From Branchipolynoe longqiensis (lineage: Eukaryota; Annelida; Polychaeta; Phyllodocida; Polynoidae), in assembly GCA_030323885.1 (NCBI GenBank), contig CM059197.1, forward strand, positions 34,985,884 through 35,049,883: DNA of 64,000 nucleotides, in the 5' to 3' direction. Of this stretch, positions 52,286-63,221 are shown piece by piece (position 1 is the stretch's first letter; every line of letters starts with the position of its first letter). Made by a program: the position numbers and the translations under genes. Under the pieces are notes generated by a model. That model did no database searches. It saw only the letters and a list, made by a program, of their open reading frames with translations, and was not told the origin of the DNA.

Positions 52286-53332
52286 TCATACACATGAAAC
52301 CTCATATCCATGGAGTATGTTTTTCCGTCTTTTTCCATGCTGGGCTCTTTGTTCAAGGACTTCTAAGCTTAATATTTTATCCTCCAAACCACCAATTGTC
52401 TCATCCTTCTCCTTTAATTTTTCCTTGAGTTCTGTAAATTTAGATATGGCAATGTAATTACAGCTCAAGATGGAAGATGCATTAGCTTTTTCTTTCATCA
52501 TTCTTTTACACTTTTTAGTCATTGCTTTCAACTTCTTCTGTGTGGCGGCAAGTTCTTTGCCAATTTCATCCTGGGGCCGAGCAAGTTTCTTTCTCAATAT
52601 ACATATTTCGTCATTTTTCTTCCGCAATGTCGCCTTCTTTCTACTAATGTCTTGCTTCAAATATTTGATTCTATTCTGCTTTAAGGTGTCAATTTGTGAC
52701 CGTAGTTTCTTTACAGTTTTGGAATGTCTCTCCTTCATTCCAATAGTTATTTGGGAAGCAAACTCTAAGCGTTTTTTCATCTTCAGCTTTCTTGGGGTCA
52801 GGTTCAGATGTTTCCGTTGTGACGAACGGGCAGATGACTTTGGTGTATATGAGTGATTTGGTCCTCCAGGAACTGGTGTCTCTGGATCCAAGGTCAAGGC
52901 TTGCACACACTCCTCCAAGGAATCAGAAGTTCCAGGCCGGGTTTCCTCTAGACGAGCAAGTCCCAACTCTGTCTGCTCTTCATGATCTGACTGTTGTTCT
53001 TCCCGGATAGGATGAAACACTGTATATGACTCACAGCACAGACTTGAATACTTCGACATGGCGGCATCATTAACACCACCTTTAAACTTCTTTGCCTGGT
53101 TCAAAAGCGACTGCAGCTGGGATGGGATTATCTTGCACGGGCCTTTTTCTGCCACCACTTTTAGTGTCTTCCCAATGGATCCGTCACTAACGGTGTGCAG
53201 AAAAAGAATGTGTCCATTTTTTAGGTCGTTCAAGTCATCAGGGAAGATGCTATAGTTTTCTGTAAGATGTTGACGAAGTTTACCAATCTTCTCCGGCAAT
53301 GCCACTCTCCGTTTCTTAGACGGCCGTGGCAT
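52286..53332 (-). CDS. Unrecognised basic coiled-coil protein, possibly transposon-borne
   Basis: This is a 348-residue uninterrupted frame. A basic, nuclear-localisation-like start (MPRPSKKRRVALPEK) is followed by a compact hydrophobic region of about 90 residues with two Cys. An acidic Ser/Pro-rich linker spans about 115-170. A long Lys/Glu-rich coiled coil from about 185 to 330 contains CILRKKLARPQDEIGKELAA. I do not recognise the family. No introns are visible. The frame lies between imperfect inverted repeats at 52164-52199 and 53712-53749, which suggests a mobile element with an accessory or DNA-binding protein. No transposase core (DDE) is seen downstream. It could alternatively be a retrogene or a single-exon host gene. 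Three ~61-65-bp repeats lie 200-330 bp upstream. Confidence 0.6.
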   Translation of the reverse strand: MPRPSKKRRVALPEKIGKLRQHLTENYSIFPDDLNDLKNGHILFLHTVSDGSIGKTLKVVAEKGPCKIIPSQLQSLLNQAKKFKGGVNDAAMSKYSSLCCESYTVFHPIREEQQSDHEEQTELGLARLEETRPGTSDSLEECVQALTLDPETPVPGGPNHSYTPKSSARSSQRKHLNLTPRKLKMKKRLEFASQITIGMKERHSKTVKKLRSQIDTLKQNRIKYLKQDISRKKATLRKKNDEICILRKKLARPQDEIGKELAATQKKLKAMTKKCKRMMKEKANASSILSCNYIAISKFTELKEKLKEKDETIGGLEDKILSLEVLEQRAQHGKRRKNILHGYEVSCV

Positions 53333-53527
53333 TGTCTTACTGTGTATGATGTCTGTGTATGATGTCTGGTCTGGTAGGCATGGCAGGCAGCATGAGAAGT
53401 GACAATTTGTAGATTACAGCCCTCCTTATATAGGTCTGATGAGGCAGGGTGTGAGTGACTCAACTAAGATGAGTCTTGGCATGTGTGAAAGCTGAGTCAC
53501 AGGTGGCATGTCAGTCCACTCTTTTTA

Positions 53528-53690
53528 CCAGACACACCTTTTTATCTGCCTTCAGAATGAAAGCGGCACGTTTTTCGCGTGTCTACTGCCAGACACACCT
53601 CTTTATCTGCGCCTCGGGCACCGTGAAAGCGCCACGTTTTTCGCGAGTCTTCCGACAGACACACCTTTTATATCTTCCTTCAAAAGCACT
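53528..53690 (-). repeat. Three 61-65-bp repeats upstream of the coiled-coil ORF
   Basis: CCAGACACACCTTTTTATCT recurs at 53528, 53589 and about 53653, with CGGCACGTTTTTCGCG between copies. Their position 5' to the minus-strand ORF suits promoter or transposase-binding subterminal repeats. Confidence 0.75.
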
Positions 53691-53749
53691 GTTCCCATCC
53701 TCACATTAACACCAAATTTCATCCTAAGATAGAGAAGTATATAAAGAAA

Positions 53750-56084
53750 CCAAATAAACTAATTTCAAAATTAGTAAAACTCACCTTCAGGTAGAATTCC
53801 AGTGATTTAAACAGACATAAATTTGAATAAAGATTTTTTGTCACTTATATAAATCGGACAGCAAATATTATGTAGCAGTAGACCAAAATGTGAACTAAAT
53901 CATCCATATGGTTGAATTCCTGGAAGTCCTAAAATAAAGGTTTCAAGAGAGAAGTAACATGAGAGTCTAATGTGCACCGCGCAGTGCTCCGCGCAAGCCC
54001 GTGGAACGAGCGAGTCGCGTGAAATCGCCGTGTTATTCACATACCTACTTCAATAAAGCAACATTTCAAACAAAATTAAGTGACCTGAAACAATACATTT
54101 TTGTGACTGAAATTGCTTAAATTCATGTACTTTCTTTAATAATTGAGAGGTCTTGATGAAATTTTCAGTGAAGGTAGTTTAATTCATGTTCTATTGATAC
54201 AATCCAATAAAATGACATTTGAAACAAAATAAGTGACATGAAAATAACATTTGTGGTTAATTAGTGAACTCTATGACCGTTTGTTTACAACATACTCCAT
54301 AAAGGTAAATCAACAATTCACGATCAATAGTCGTTCTCAAAATATCAGTTAAGCATAAGATCATCATATATGAGATCAGCTGCCAAGGCAAAGAATAATA
54401 CGTCATAGTCAGTAGCATTGTCATATGACTCATTCTCTGACCAATAAGCCACCACATACTTGTGAGGTGGGTCTCAGAAAAAGTGATAAACACAAGTGCA
54501 TACTTGTTGCATGACTGATCGTGCCAATCAAAATGAAGTCATCACAATTTCCCCAAACTCAACAGCATATAAGATTAATAATGGTTACTCACCAGTCTAC
54601 TTTTTAAATGTTTCAGATCGCTATAAAAGTGTGAATTTGCAGATTGAAAATGTGTGAAACTTTTTAAGTTGTTATTGGAATAGCAAAACTTGACCAAATT
54701 GATATATTTTTAAACCAAGATTTAAAGGGATTCCCATACTACATAATAGACTAGGAATACCCTAGATTGACCAATGCAAACTGACCATAGAAGCGTTTTT
54801 CTACACCCCTCCACAAACAAGGTGGGATTTGCTGGATCAGTTTTGTGGTAAGAAAATATCCGCCCCTGGTCGGCAGTTTGACACATACCTACACTTAGTT
54901 TTAGTTAGTAGACTTACTGTCTAGTGTCTTACACAGACACTGAGAGTGAGACAGGAATGCAGTGCCCAGTGCGCTAAAAATCAACTGAAGCTAAACAAAA
55001 CTTAAACTACCTTATTATAAGGCTTATAATAAACCTTATAAATGTAGTTTTAAGCCTTGTTGTATTGTGTTCCATGTCAGGATAGACATCTTCCTGCACA
55101 GGATTTTTATCTGTTAACTAATCTGGCAATACGGTACGAATCCTGGGATATATCATATAGTCATAATATACTGAATACGAAGTGTCGATAAGTTACTTAC
55201 TAACAAGTTAAAGGTAAGTATGAAATGGTAGCTCTTACAAGCAACGTTTATCATTTCATCATACCACAATTCAATGGAATTTACATGCATGGCCTCACAA
55301 ATTCGCAATGGTTAGTAGACACTAAGACAGGTCTTAATCAACTCTGGTCACCCGAGCCACTTTTTGGCGCATGCGCACATCCTACAGACTCGGGTCGAAT
55401 AATCGAATAGGCTTCTCCGTGCTCGGGTGGACACTTTTTTGTTTTTTAATAATCGATAAAACTACAGCAAAATAGGATTTAAAGTATTTCATGATGGCCT
55501 AGTTTATCTATATTTCCATTTCATTAATCTAAGTTATTCTTTAAAAAAAACATGTATGACTGGTACTGGTGGCTGTTATCCTGCATGACGGTACCAGCGC
55601 AAATGTGATGTCATCGGTCATAGCCAACCCCAGCTAGGAAGTGGGTTACTTGGGTTGGATCGTTTTGCACACAGCATGTGTATTTGTCGACTCTACTCGC
55701 AGTGTTCGATTTGAAATTCTGACGACTCAGGTGACCCGAGTCGCTAGGGTCATGTTAATCGATTAAGGCCTCTATGATTGCAGTGTCTATGTGCACGTGA
55801 GGATGCACGCGCATGTGTTTCGCGAAATGTGCGCGCATCCGTTTGAAATTAGCCACTTACACTGTTGACATTGAGCAATTATGCTGACGTGCAGCTATGA
55901 AATGTGCTAGTTTCAGCTTGTTTGAAACATAGAATACCAATTAGAAAAAGATATATAATGAATTAAGATATTAATCTAAACCTAAACCGACCACCTTCCT
56001 AAATGGATCATATAAACTCGGTCCCATGGTCGGTCGATTTAGAGAGGTTTTACTGTACATAGAATAGCAATAGCAATAGAGGTA
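53750..56084. other. DZIP1 upstream region
   Basis: 54131-54165 repeats the TTTCTTTAATAATTGAG motif found at 52164, in direct orientation. 55965-56060 ends in GGTTTTACTGTA, like a pogo terminus. No other gene is recognised. Confidence 0.5.
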
Positions 56085-56475
56085 TTGCAGGTATAGCAAT
56101 ACCTCAGGGAGTTTGACGCCCCTGCCTTGCAGAGTTGTAAACCACTGCCTTGTGGTACAGGTCCTTGACAGAACCGAAGGCTAAGGGAGCAAACCCTAAA
56201 CAGAAAACGATGTCACTGTGGCAGCATTAAGGGCCGTTGATGTATGGAACTCCCAATATCTCCCGACCAGCCACTGCAGGGACAAATAGTTTTGCGCCTG
56301 TCTTGACATGTTCTTGCCGGTGTGAAACCTCTATTTGCTCCCCGAGAGAGTGCCGCTGGTAACTTGCAAAAGCCAGCAGCACTTCAACACTTTTGCAGGC
56401 AGCTTTCATGAAATGTCGGCAGTCAAGTAATGAAAGCAGTCTTTGTCGCATCGCGACCGACAGCATGATGATGAT
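56085..56475 (-). mobile_element. Interspersed repeat family A, long copy
   Basis: Reverse-complement relative of 20279-20665. In this copy a minus-strand frame stays open from 56550 to 56227. It lies 65 bp before DZIP1's first coding exon. Confidence 0.7.
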
Positions 56476-56539
56476 GAGAATAGCACCATTGGACTGTTTA
56501 TTACATAATATTAATCCTTCTCCCTCTCTCCCCTCAGAG

Positions 56540-56744
56540 ATGATGTTCATGCAGTACCAACCGGAAGAAGGCTACACGACGTCCAACTACGCGCAGAAGC
56601 AGACGGTGGGGAACATGACGGGAGGGGACTGCTTCACTGCGGGCATCGGTGGGTACCAGACTAACGCCTATCCCACCATGGGCGTCTCTACCGGAGGATT
56701 CAGCTTCCGCAAGCGGAATGAGCGCGTCGACTGGAAGAAAATAG
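56540..56744 (+). CDS. DZIP1: DZIP1 coding exon 1
   Basis: A pyrimidine-rich tract and CCCTCAG precede AGATGATG. The frame starts MMFMQYQPEEGYTTSNYAQK. The donor is ATAG/GTAACT (phase 1). The second Met at 56543 is an alternative start. Confidence 0.92.
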
Positions 56745-59700
56745 GTAACTAGAGAGTCTGTGTTGCCCTACAAGTTCATCACGACTTGACCGGGCACGGT
56801 GGCCTAATCGGTAGAGCTCGGACCTCGCGTGCCGAAGGTCGGGAGTTCGGTTCCCGGTCGAGTCAAACCAATGACTTTAAAATTGATACTTGTCGCTTCC
56901 TAGCCTGGTGCTCAGCATTAAAAGGATAGGACGAGGACTGGTTAGCTCAGTGTCAGAATAATGTGACTGAGTGAGATATCTGTTCATGGTGCCGGTGGCC
57001 CGATTTCCCAGTGGGGCAGCACTATAAAATTGCCATGAGTGCACACTGTCACAAGTCGGTACACATCCTGACATGACCTTAGATGTTGCCAGGATGTAAA
57101 ACTCTAACAACCAACCTCACGACTTGTTCACACTGTTGTTATTTTAAATTGGTGTCTCAATGTTCACCTGGTCATATCTTTATGGAAAGCCATTTTTCTA
57201 ATGGCTATAAAATTACAATGTCCATTACTGACTTGGTGGGCTTTAGTGCTATATCAGGAGGTCTACGGCGCCTCGTGTTCCCGAATGATCGCCCAACCAT
57301 CCAAGTAGTGACAAGGTTCAACGTTGCTTAAAGTTGCATAGTCCGATGGCTTTCAAATTTTTGCCTCCTTTTTGAGATAAATATATTAGGTTGACCAATT
57401 CTGGGGTTGTTTGTAACCTTACAACGGTTACTGGTTGCAGAACTGCAACATTAATAGAGAGGCTCCGATAAATCGGCCCAATCTACTTCAGTAGGGAGTG
57501 TTGTAGAAGCTGGGGACATCTTTACAACGTTGTAACGGCGAGGCGTTGGGGCAGCAGCGAATCTCTTCGGTCCGGCGGTAGTTGAGCGGTAGATGTAGTT
57601 GAGCACTGGTATCCAGTCAGCAGCAAGGGAATCGAGGAAGGGCGGGTAAAGATGGGTGCAGCGGTGGTTCCAGCAACGAGAACAAGACAGAGAAATGCTA
57701 AAGGTGAAGGGCCCCCCACTCAAGAACACAACTTCCCTGGTCAGGGGAAGAAGTATGCCTGGGAGAAATCGAAAGGGCAGAGTCTAGGAAAGAGAAATGA
57801 GGAGAGTTGAGTCAAAGGACTGTGTCTATTTGCTCTATGGTGACCAGCCAGCGAGCCATAGACATGGACAGAGTAATAGTAGACTGTGAAATGCCAGCGG
57901 GCTCCCCCTCCTGGAACTCTTTTCAGACATATCAAGGAGGAGCAAGGCTGACGGAGAGGTGATAGAGAGAGGTGTGGACAGAGTACGGTCCGGATAGCAA
58001 GAGGAGGTTGACTATTATAACCTGATATTCAATATTCCGGAGTAATTTGATGAAAAGTGGCTAGATTTGGAGTAATTTGAACTGAAAGAACACACTATCA
58101 TTTCGGCAAGCTTGCCAAAACTCCTGTGGTTATGCCCTAGATTGCCATCTCACGATGGTCATGTGATGTGAGTTGGCCTAGTAATGTGTAGGTAGTATGG
58201 TCCCCTATCATTTTCTACTGGCCAAGTCAGGGTCATCTGCCCCCCCCCCACCCCCCCGTTCCCTCACACACACTGTGCCCAGTGATTGTGTGTGTGTTGG
58301 GGGGGGGGGGGGGGAGCAGTTGACTGTATCTGGTGTGTATCCAATTAGTACACTCCCAGAACTATCCACTGTGGGTGATGGGGTTTTAGAGGTTGGGGGA
58401 GGGGTAATTGCGAGGCATGGGTGTGTGGAAGGGAGGCTAGAAGCTTGTATCAGTGTTAGAGTGTGTGTGTGTAGGGGGGGGGGGGGGGGGGGTAAGCAAC
58501 TGACCCAGCTGTGGGTGGTTGGGTGGGGTGCCATCAAACTCCCATTATATGTCCTGGAACCGGACTAAAGCCATACATGGTACTTGGAATGATGGAAATA
58601 CTATTCAGGTCACGAGATTGACCTAATTGGTTAACAGCCTCCCTGTCTAGTAGACGTCCACAGAGAGGAGGTAGTAAATTCACTGATTATTCTGCATATG
58701 CTGTCCCAAATCATTAGTTAATGTACCAATATCTAAGTTAAATATATAGAATTAAATGTAGGTAAGTGCTTTGGTTTTGGAAAATATATATTTCATCAGA
58801 CTATGCAACTTTAACTTAAGTTCAGTGATTGGACGAGAACCGACGTTTTCAACGTGACATTGGAGGTATAATGTATCATATTTCTCAGGCTCTTTAAAAA
58901 ATATATATATATATTGATTTATATTTATTTGTATATGGTACAGCTTAGTTGTATCAACAGATGATGGCAGAATTGATCTTCGGGATGAGAAAGGTTGTTT
59001 TTCCTGCCTCTGAGTGACATACATTGGTATTTGTATTGTGTCTCACAGCATGTGCGGACGTTGACCACATCTCGCGTGATCTCGACTTCAACACCTTGCA
59101 AGAAAACATCATGAACATCACATTCTGCAATATTGATTATGAGCTAGTAAGTCAGCTATGAATTTAACGTGATTCTTTGCCCTTTTTTTGTCTTAAATTG
59201 TTCAAATGTTCTTGCGATAATTATTACTAATTGCGTTTATTATCGCTATAAGCAATGCTGAAACTGTGTTGAATACAATAGCACCTGTCTGCAGCCACCC
59301 CTGTGATCGGTGAACCCCTGCCATATGCTGACAATTTTTCAATGTACGAACTAAGTTTGCCTCATTTGACTGTCCCTATGATGAGAGAACATCAGCTATG
59401 CCAGGACGACATTGGGGTTTAGATGCACAGTTGTTCTTTGAAGACAGGTACTACTGTAGTCAAGTATTCAACTTTAACAATGACTAGTTATTTATGTATG
59501 CAAACGTGTGGCCGTTCTCATTATATATATATTTTACCTCGTTCTCAACCTCTTGGCTATTTGTAGTCCAGTCCCACCCTCCCTTCCCATTATGTTGGAG
59601 GTTGTGGGCTTCGAATTCTGAAGGAGTATTAAGCAAAGTTGTTATAAAATGGAAAGAAAGGCATAATTTCAGTAGGTTAGTTAGTTAAAGATTGATCGCG

Positions 59701-62700
59701 GGCGGGAGTGCTATATCTCACTGGACCACAAATAGCCGAGGCCTCGCACTCGGTAAAACAACAATTATGTGTCAACTGTACCAAGGTAAGTCTCACATAA
59801 TTATTCTATATATATATATATATATACACACACGCACACACACACACACACACCCATACCTATGTTCTGATATAGTCCCTGTATCCTGTCATTGGAGCAA
59901 CAGTTAAATAAGACAGAAAAACAGTTCATACATATCGAACAACTATTCGTACATGGCTGAAGACGTGCACATTCACCTACTGGTTATAAAACCAAAGCTT
60001 CGCCTGTTGACCCTGGTTCTAGTGGTCTTACTTAGTAGCTTTGCTTTCCTTTGTCTGTTCTTAATCTTGGCTCTGTTCACCATGACTTTGACTTCCAGGA
60101 TGTGGGTTCGGTGGAGCCTCACTTTGTGAAGCTATTTAAGCTGGCCCAGCTGACAGTTGAGTACCTACTCTACTCACAAGACTATCTGTCAGGCATGATA
60201 ACTGCTGTTGAGGAAAGGCTACGCAAGACCTTGGAGGTAAGCAACTTAATTGAAATAGACGTCGTGACTTGCCCAATTTAAAAAAAAAATACAAATATGT
60301 ATAATTATTTTTGTGTTTAATTGTTGTACATGGAAATACAGTAAAACCCCTCTACCTTGGGACCGACTTTAAGTGGTCCATTTAGGGAGGTGGTCCGTTT
60401 AGGAAGTATTCTTACAATGGTATTGTTGGGACCCAAATAAAGCGCTCGATATAGGGGAGTGGTCGATCTGTGGAGGTGGTCGGTTAGGGAGGTTTTACTG
60501 TACTTCTTTTCCTTCAAATTGATTTTTTTTGTAGCGTACCACTGGTCTTTCAGCTGTAGACACAGCAAAAATTTACATAAAATTTAAATGTACATATATT
60601 TGCATGTAATATGGATATGATGTATTTGTTAGCATTTTAGAGTATGCAATCCATTGTATTGGGTTCATATCAGGACGGGTACCGACTTGTGACAGTGCGC
60701 ACTCATGGCGAATTTATAGTGCTGTCCCACTGGGAAACCAGGCCGCCGGCACCATGACCTGGTATCAAACTCAGTCACATTATCCTGACACTGAGCACAC
60801 CAGTCCTTGCCCTGTCCTAATAATGTCGAGCGCCTGGCTAGGAAGCGACAAGTATCAATTTCTAAGTCATTGGTTTGACTCAACCAGGGTTCGACCCCAT
60901 GATCTACCAGCACGGGAGACGGATGCTCTAACTCATTTGGCCATCCTGTCTGGGCCACACACATGTTTAATAAGTGTACCAATATCTAAGTTGAATATGT
61001 ATGATCAAATCTGGCTAAGTGTTTTGGTTTCGAAAATGTTATGCTCTCATCGGACTATGCACCATTAAGCATTACTTGGTTAGTTTAGTAATCTGCACTG
61101 ACCTCTCATGCAGCGAGCCACATAGACAGGTAGGCATGGATAGGGTGATGACATCAGGGAGCCTAGGTGGGGTAATGGTTGTGTGTGTAATGCAAGAGGT
61201 ATGGGATCGAATCCTGCTCTAGGCGCAATATTTCCAATTTTCATCACCCCCACGACAGTAATGCGTGTACTTCTTGGACGAAAAATTGTCAAGAATTGCG
61301 TTGCTTTCGAAATACTAATTTTATTCATTCGCTGATGATGCTATATTTAAGGAGCATGAGGAGACTAAGAAATTGCTTGAGAAGCAGAAGTGTGAGCTGG
61401 ACGAAGTCCGGCGTGAGAGCCACAAACGCAAGAAGATGTTAATTGCACAGCAACAAATCATGAACGCTGGTATCAACAGCTACCACAAGGTGAGTCCGCT
61501 TCATTTACAGCCCCTCATTTTAGAAGGTACTTTTTGTAAACAGGGCGGGGATGACAATTTTTCTGGTTAGAAAAACGTTGAGAATATTTATTTTTAAAGG
61601 AAATATTAGCAGTTATGCCATGTAAACGTATTAAGTCATTAATATGGTGGGATGGCCGAATGAGTTGAGCGTTCACCTCCCGTGGGATTTGAACCCCCCC
61701 CCCCCCACACACACAAGGTTTGAACCTTGACTGAGTCAAACCAGTGACTTTTCAAATTTAGACTTGTCACTACCTAGCCTACCGATCGGCATTACTAGGA
61801 TAGGGAAAGAAGCAGTGGAATGGGGAAGACCAATTGTCTCCGATTGAAAGTTCCCTTACTTAATCAACTAATGTTCTCTATCTCGGAGTGGTTAGAGTGT
61901 CTGACTGTCTGAGGGTCGGCGGTTCGATTCCCTGTGCCCCCAACTCTGCCAATTTGGATTTCCGCCGCTGTGTATAACTTACAGCGTCATCAAAGGCTGG
62001 TTGCTCTCATACCATGTCTATGTGGTGTGGGATATTAAAAATCCCTTGGGTCGGTAAAAGTGTAGGCTCAGGCTTTCTATCCACCAGCAGTGGAATGAGG
62101 AAGACCAGTCGTCTATGACTGAAATTTGCCCTGCTTAAACAACTAATGGACCAAAAAAAAAAAAAATGTACACCTCCCCCCCCAAAACCCCCCCCCCCCA
62201 CAAAATACTAGACCAATCGGGTGAGATGGCTGAATGAGTAGCACACTCGGGTATCATCCCGGGTCGAGTCAGAACAAGGCCTTTCAAAATGAGTCCTTGT
62301 TATCTAGTGACCTGGCCGCTGGAAATTAAGAGGATATGCCAAGGAACAGTTATAGCGATATAGCGAATGGTAGACAGGAAGTGTGAACACTTATTTGTCT
62401 CTCATTTTTGTCGTCATTTAAAAAAAAAAGATTTGGTACATTAGTTGTCCCAAGCAGGGGAAATCCCAGTCACAGACAACTGGTCTTCCCCTCTCCACTG
62501 CTGGTCGATAGAAAGCCCGAGCCTACACTTTTACCGACCCAAGAGATTTTTAGATACCAAATTTAGACAATTGCTTTGCCTTTGAAACTGCCTATGGTTT
62601 AATTGGATTGTACAACTTAATTGCAGGGACAAATAGTTTTGCGCCTGTCTTGACATGTTCTTTCCGGTGTTCTTTCCCTGAGAGAGTGCCGCTGGTAACT

Positions 62701-62918
62701 TGCAAAAGCCAGCAGCACTTCAACACATTTGCAGGCAGCTTTCATGAAATGTTGAAAGAGAGGGCGCCCTCATCTCCGGTTCAAGGATACCATCAAGAGA
62801 AACCTGAAGCTGAGAGACATTAAGACTGACTCATGGACGCAACTCTCACAGCAGAGAGCTAAATGGAGAGCGGCAGTCAAGTAATGAAAGCAGTCTTTGT
62901 CGCATCGCGACCGACAGC

Positions 62919-62949
<31 letters not shown>

Positions 62950-63221
62950 CGACGATGATGATGACGACGACAACTTTAACCAGCGAATTTAGAAAATTAA
63001 CTAAATGATGTACTTCCTTATTTCAGTGCACCTTCTGCACAAAGGCGTTTGTGAATGACACTTTCCTGCAGTCGCATCTGCATCGCAGACACCTGGAGCT
63101 GGTATCGCAGTACAAACTTATAACAGCTTCATCCTCACAGTCTGCCCAGCAACAAATGTTGCAGCAGCAACCACAGCAGCAACTGCAGCAACAGCAACCA
63201 CTTGCACAATCTCAAGGTCAG
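56540..63221 (+). CDS. DZIP1: DZIP1 (Iguana), 5' portion: five coding exons, gene continues right
   Basis: Exons 56540-56744, 59049-59146, 60099-60236, 61352-61489 and 63027-63221 join in frame through GT-AG introns, giving at least 258 residues. The N-terminal DZIP family domain is clear: FSFRKRNERVDWKKIG (about 55-68), DLDFNTLQENIMNITFCNID (about 78-97) and LFKLAQLTVEYLLYSQDYLS (about 111-130). A coiled coil (about 130-190) leads to a C2H2 zinc finger, C194, C197, H210, H215. A Gln-rich segment follows. DZIP1 acts at the basal body and transition zone in ciliogenesis and Hedgehog signalling. The acceptor CCCTCAG lies 2 nt before the first ATG, so at least one untranslated exon is upstream. 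Confidence 0.95.
56789..57112 (+). mobile_element. SINE-1 full-length copy in DZIP1 intron 1
   Basis: Head GGTGGCCTAATCGGTAGAGC, B box GAGTTCGGTTCCCGG, full body and tail GATGTTGCCAGGATGTAAAA. Confidence 0.87.
57405..58010 (-). mobile_element. Interspersed repeat family B, copy 2
   Basis: Homologous to 25060-25660, including the GGTTACTGGTTGCAGAACTG start and the GGTGTGGAC(A/G)GAGT end. It lies in DZIP1 intron 1. Confidence 0.65.
58011..59048. other. DZIP1 intron 1, right part
   Basis: G-runs lie at 58299-58313 and 58476-58492. A TTAA-MITE end (CATCAGACTATGCAACTTTAA) lies at 58796-58816. No gene. Confidence 0.5.
59049..59146 (+). CDS. DZIP1: DZIP1 coding exon 2
   Basis: 98 nt bounded by TCTCACAG and GTAAGT. 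It carries the DVDHISRDLDFNTLQENIMN core of the DZIP N-terminal domain. Confidence 0.95.
59147..60098. other. DZIP1 intron 2
   Basis: This contains the dispersed repeat shared with 21565-21715 and a possible 190-bp MITE with CTATTTGTAGTCCAGT-type inverted ends (59553-59745). A (TA)n(CA)n microsatellite lies at 59808-59852. Confidence 0.5.
60099..60236 (+). CDS. DZIP1: DZIP1 coding exon 3
   Basis: 138 nt bounded by TTCCAG and GTAAGC. It encodes FKLAQLTVEYLLYSQDYLSG and the start of the coiled coil. Confidence 0.95.
60339..60500. mobile_element. Short pogo-like MITE in DZIP1 intron 3
   Basis: CAGTAAAACCCCTCTACC to GGGAGGTTTTACTG, flanked by TA on both sides. The body has GGTGGTC(C/G)GTTTAGG motifs. 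Confidence 0.8.
60664..60955 (-). mobile_element. SINE-1 copy in DZIP1 intron 3
   Basis: A minus-strand body, B box (GGTTCGACCCCATG) and head (CATTTGGCCATCCTGTCTGG). The extreme tail is missing. Confidence 0.83.
61086..61258 (+). mobile_element. SINE-2 copy in DZIP1 intron 3
   Basis: CACTGACCTCTCATGCAGCG leader, GGTGGGGTAATGGTTGTGTG, B-box-like GGGATCGAATCCTGCTC, and the TTTTCATCACC end. Confidence 0.75.
61352..61489 (+). CDS. DZIP1: DZIP1 coding exon 4
   Basis: 138 nt bounded by TTTAAG and GTGAGT. A charged coiled-coil segment (KLLEKQKCELDEVRRESHKR). Confidence 0.94.
61650..61880 (+). mobile_element. Chimeric SINE (SINE-1 head, SINE-3 tail), second locus
   Basis: The SINE-1 head is disrupted by a C-run (61697-61711), then continues to CATTACTAGGATAGGGAAAG. 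It switches to AAGCAGTGGAATGGGGAAGA, the SINE-3 tail, ending CAACTAATGTTC. Confidence 0.78.
61880..62165 (+). mobile_element. SINE-3, tRNA-derived copy
   Basis: Head CTCGGAGTGGTTAGAGTGTC, B box GGCGGTTCGATTCCCTG, body with GGGTCGGTAAAAGTGTAGGC, tail AGCAGTGGAATGAGGAAGAC...CAACTAATGGACC and poly-A. An inverted partial copy lies at 62430-62555. Confidence 0.8.
62217..62620. mobile_element. SINE-head and LINE 3'-end remnants
   Basis: A SINE-1-like head (GAGATGGCTGAATGAGTAGC) is followed at 62340-62420 by the reverse of the LINE 3' end seen at 12370-12441 (AGGAAGTGTGAACACTTATT). Then comes an inverted SINE-3 tail and body. Confidence 0.6.
62625..62925 (-). mobile_element. Interspersed repeat family A, rearranged copy
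   Basis: GGGACAAATAGTTTTGCGCC through GCAGGCAGCTTTCATGAAAT, an unrelated 110-bp insert, then GCGGCAGTCAAGTAATGAAA. A (GATGAT)n microsatellite follows at 62920-62965. Confidence 0.65.
63027..63221 (+). CDS. DZIP1: DZIP1 coding exon 5 (zinc finger)
   Basis: 195 nt bounded by ATTTCAG and GTATGT. It opens with the C2H2 finger CTFCTKAFVNDTFLQSHLHR, then a Gln-rich run of about 30 residues. Confidence 0.95.
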
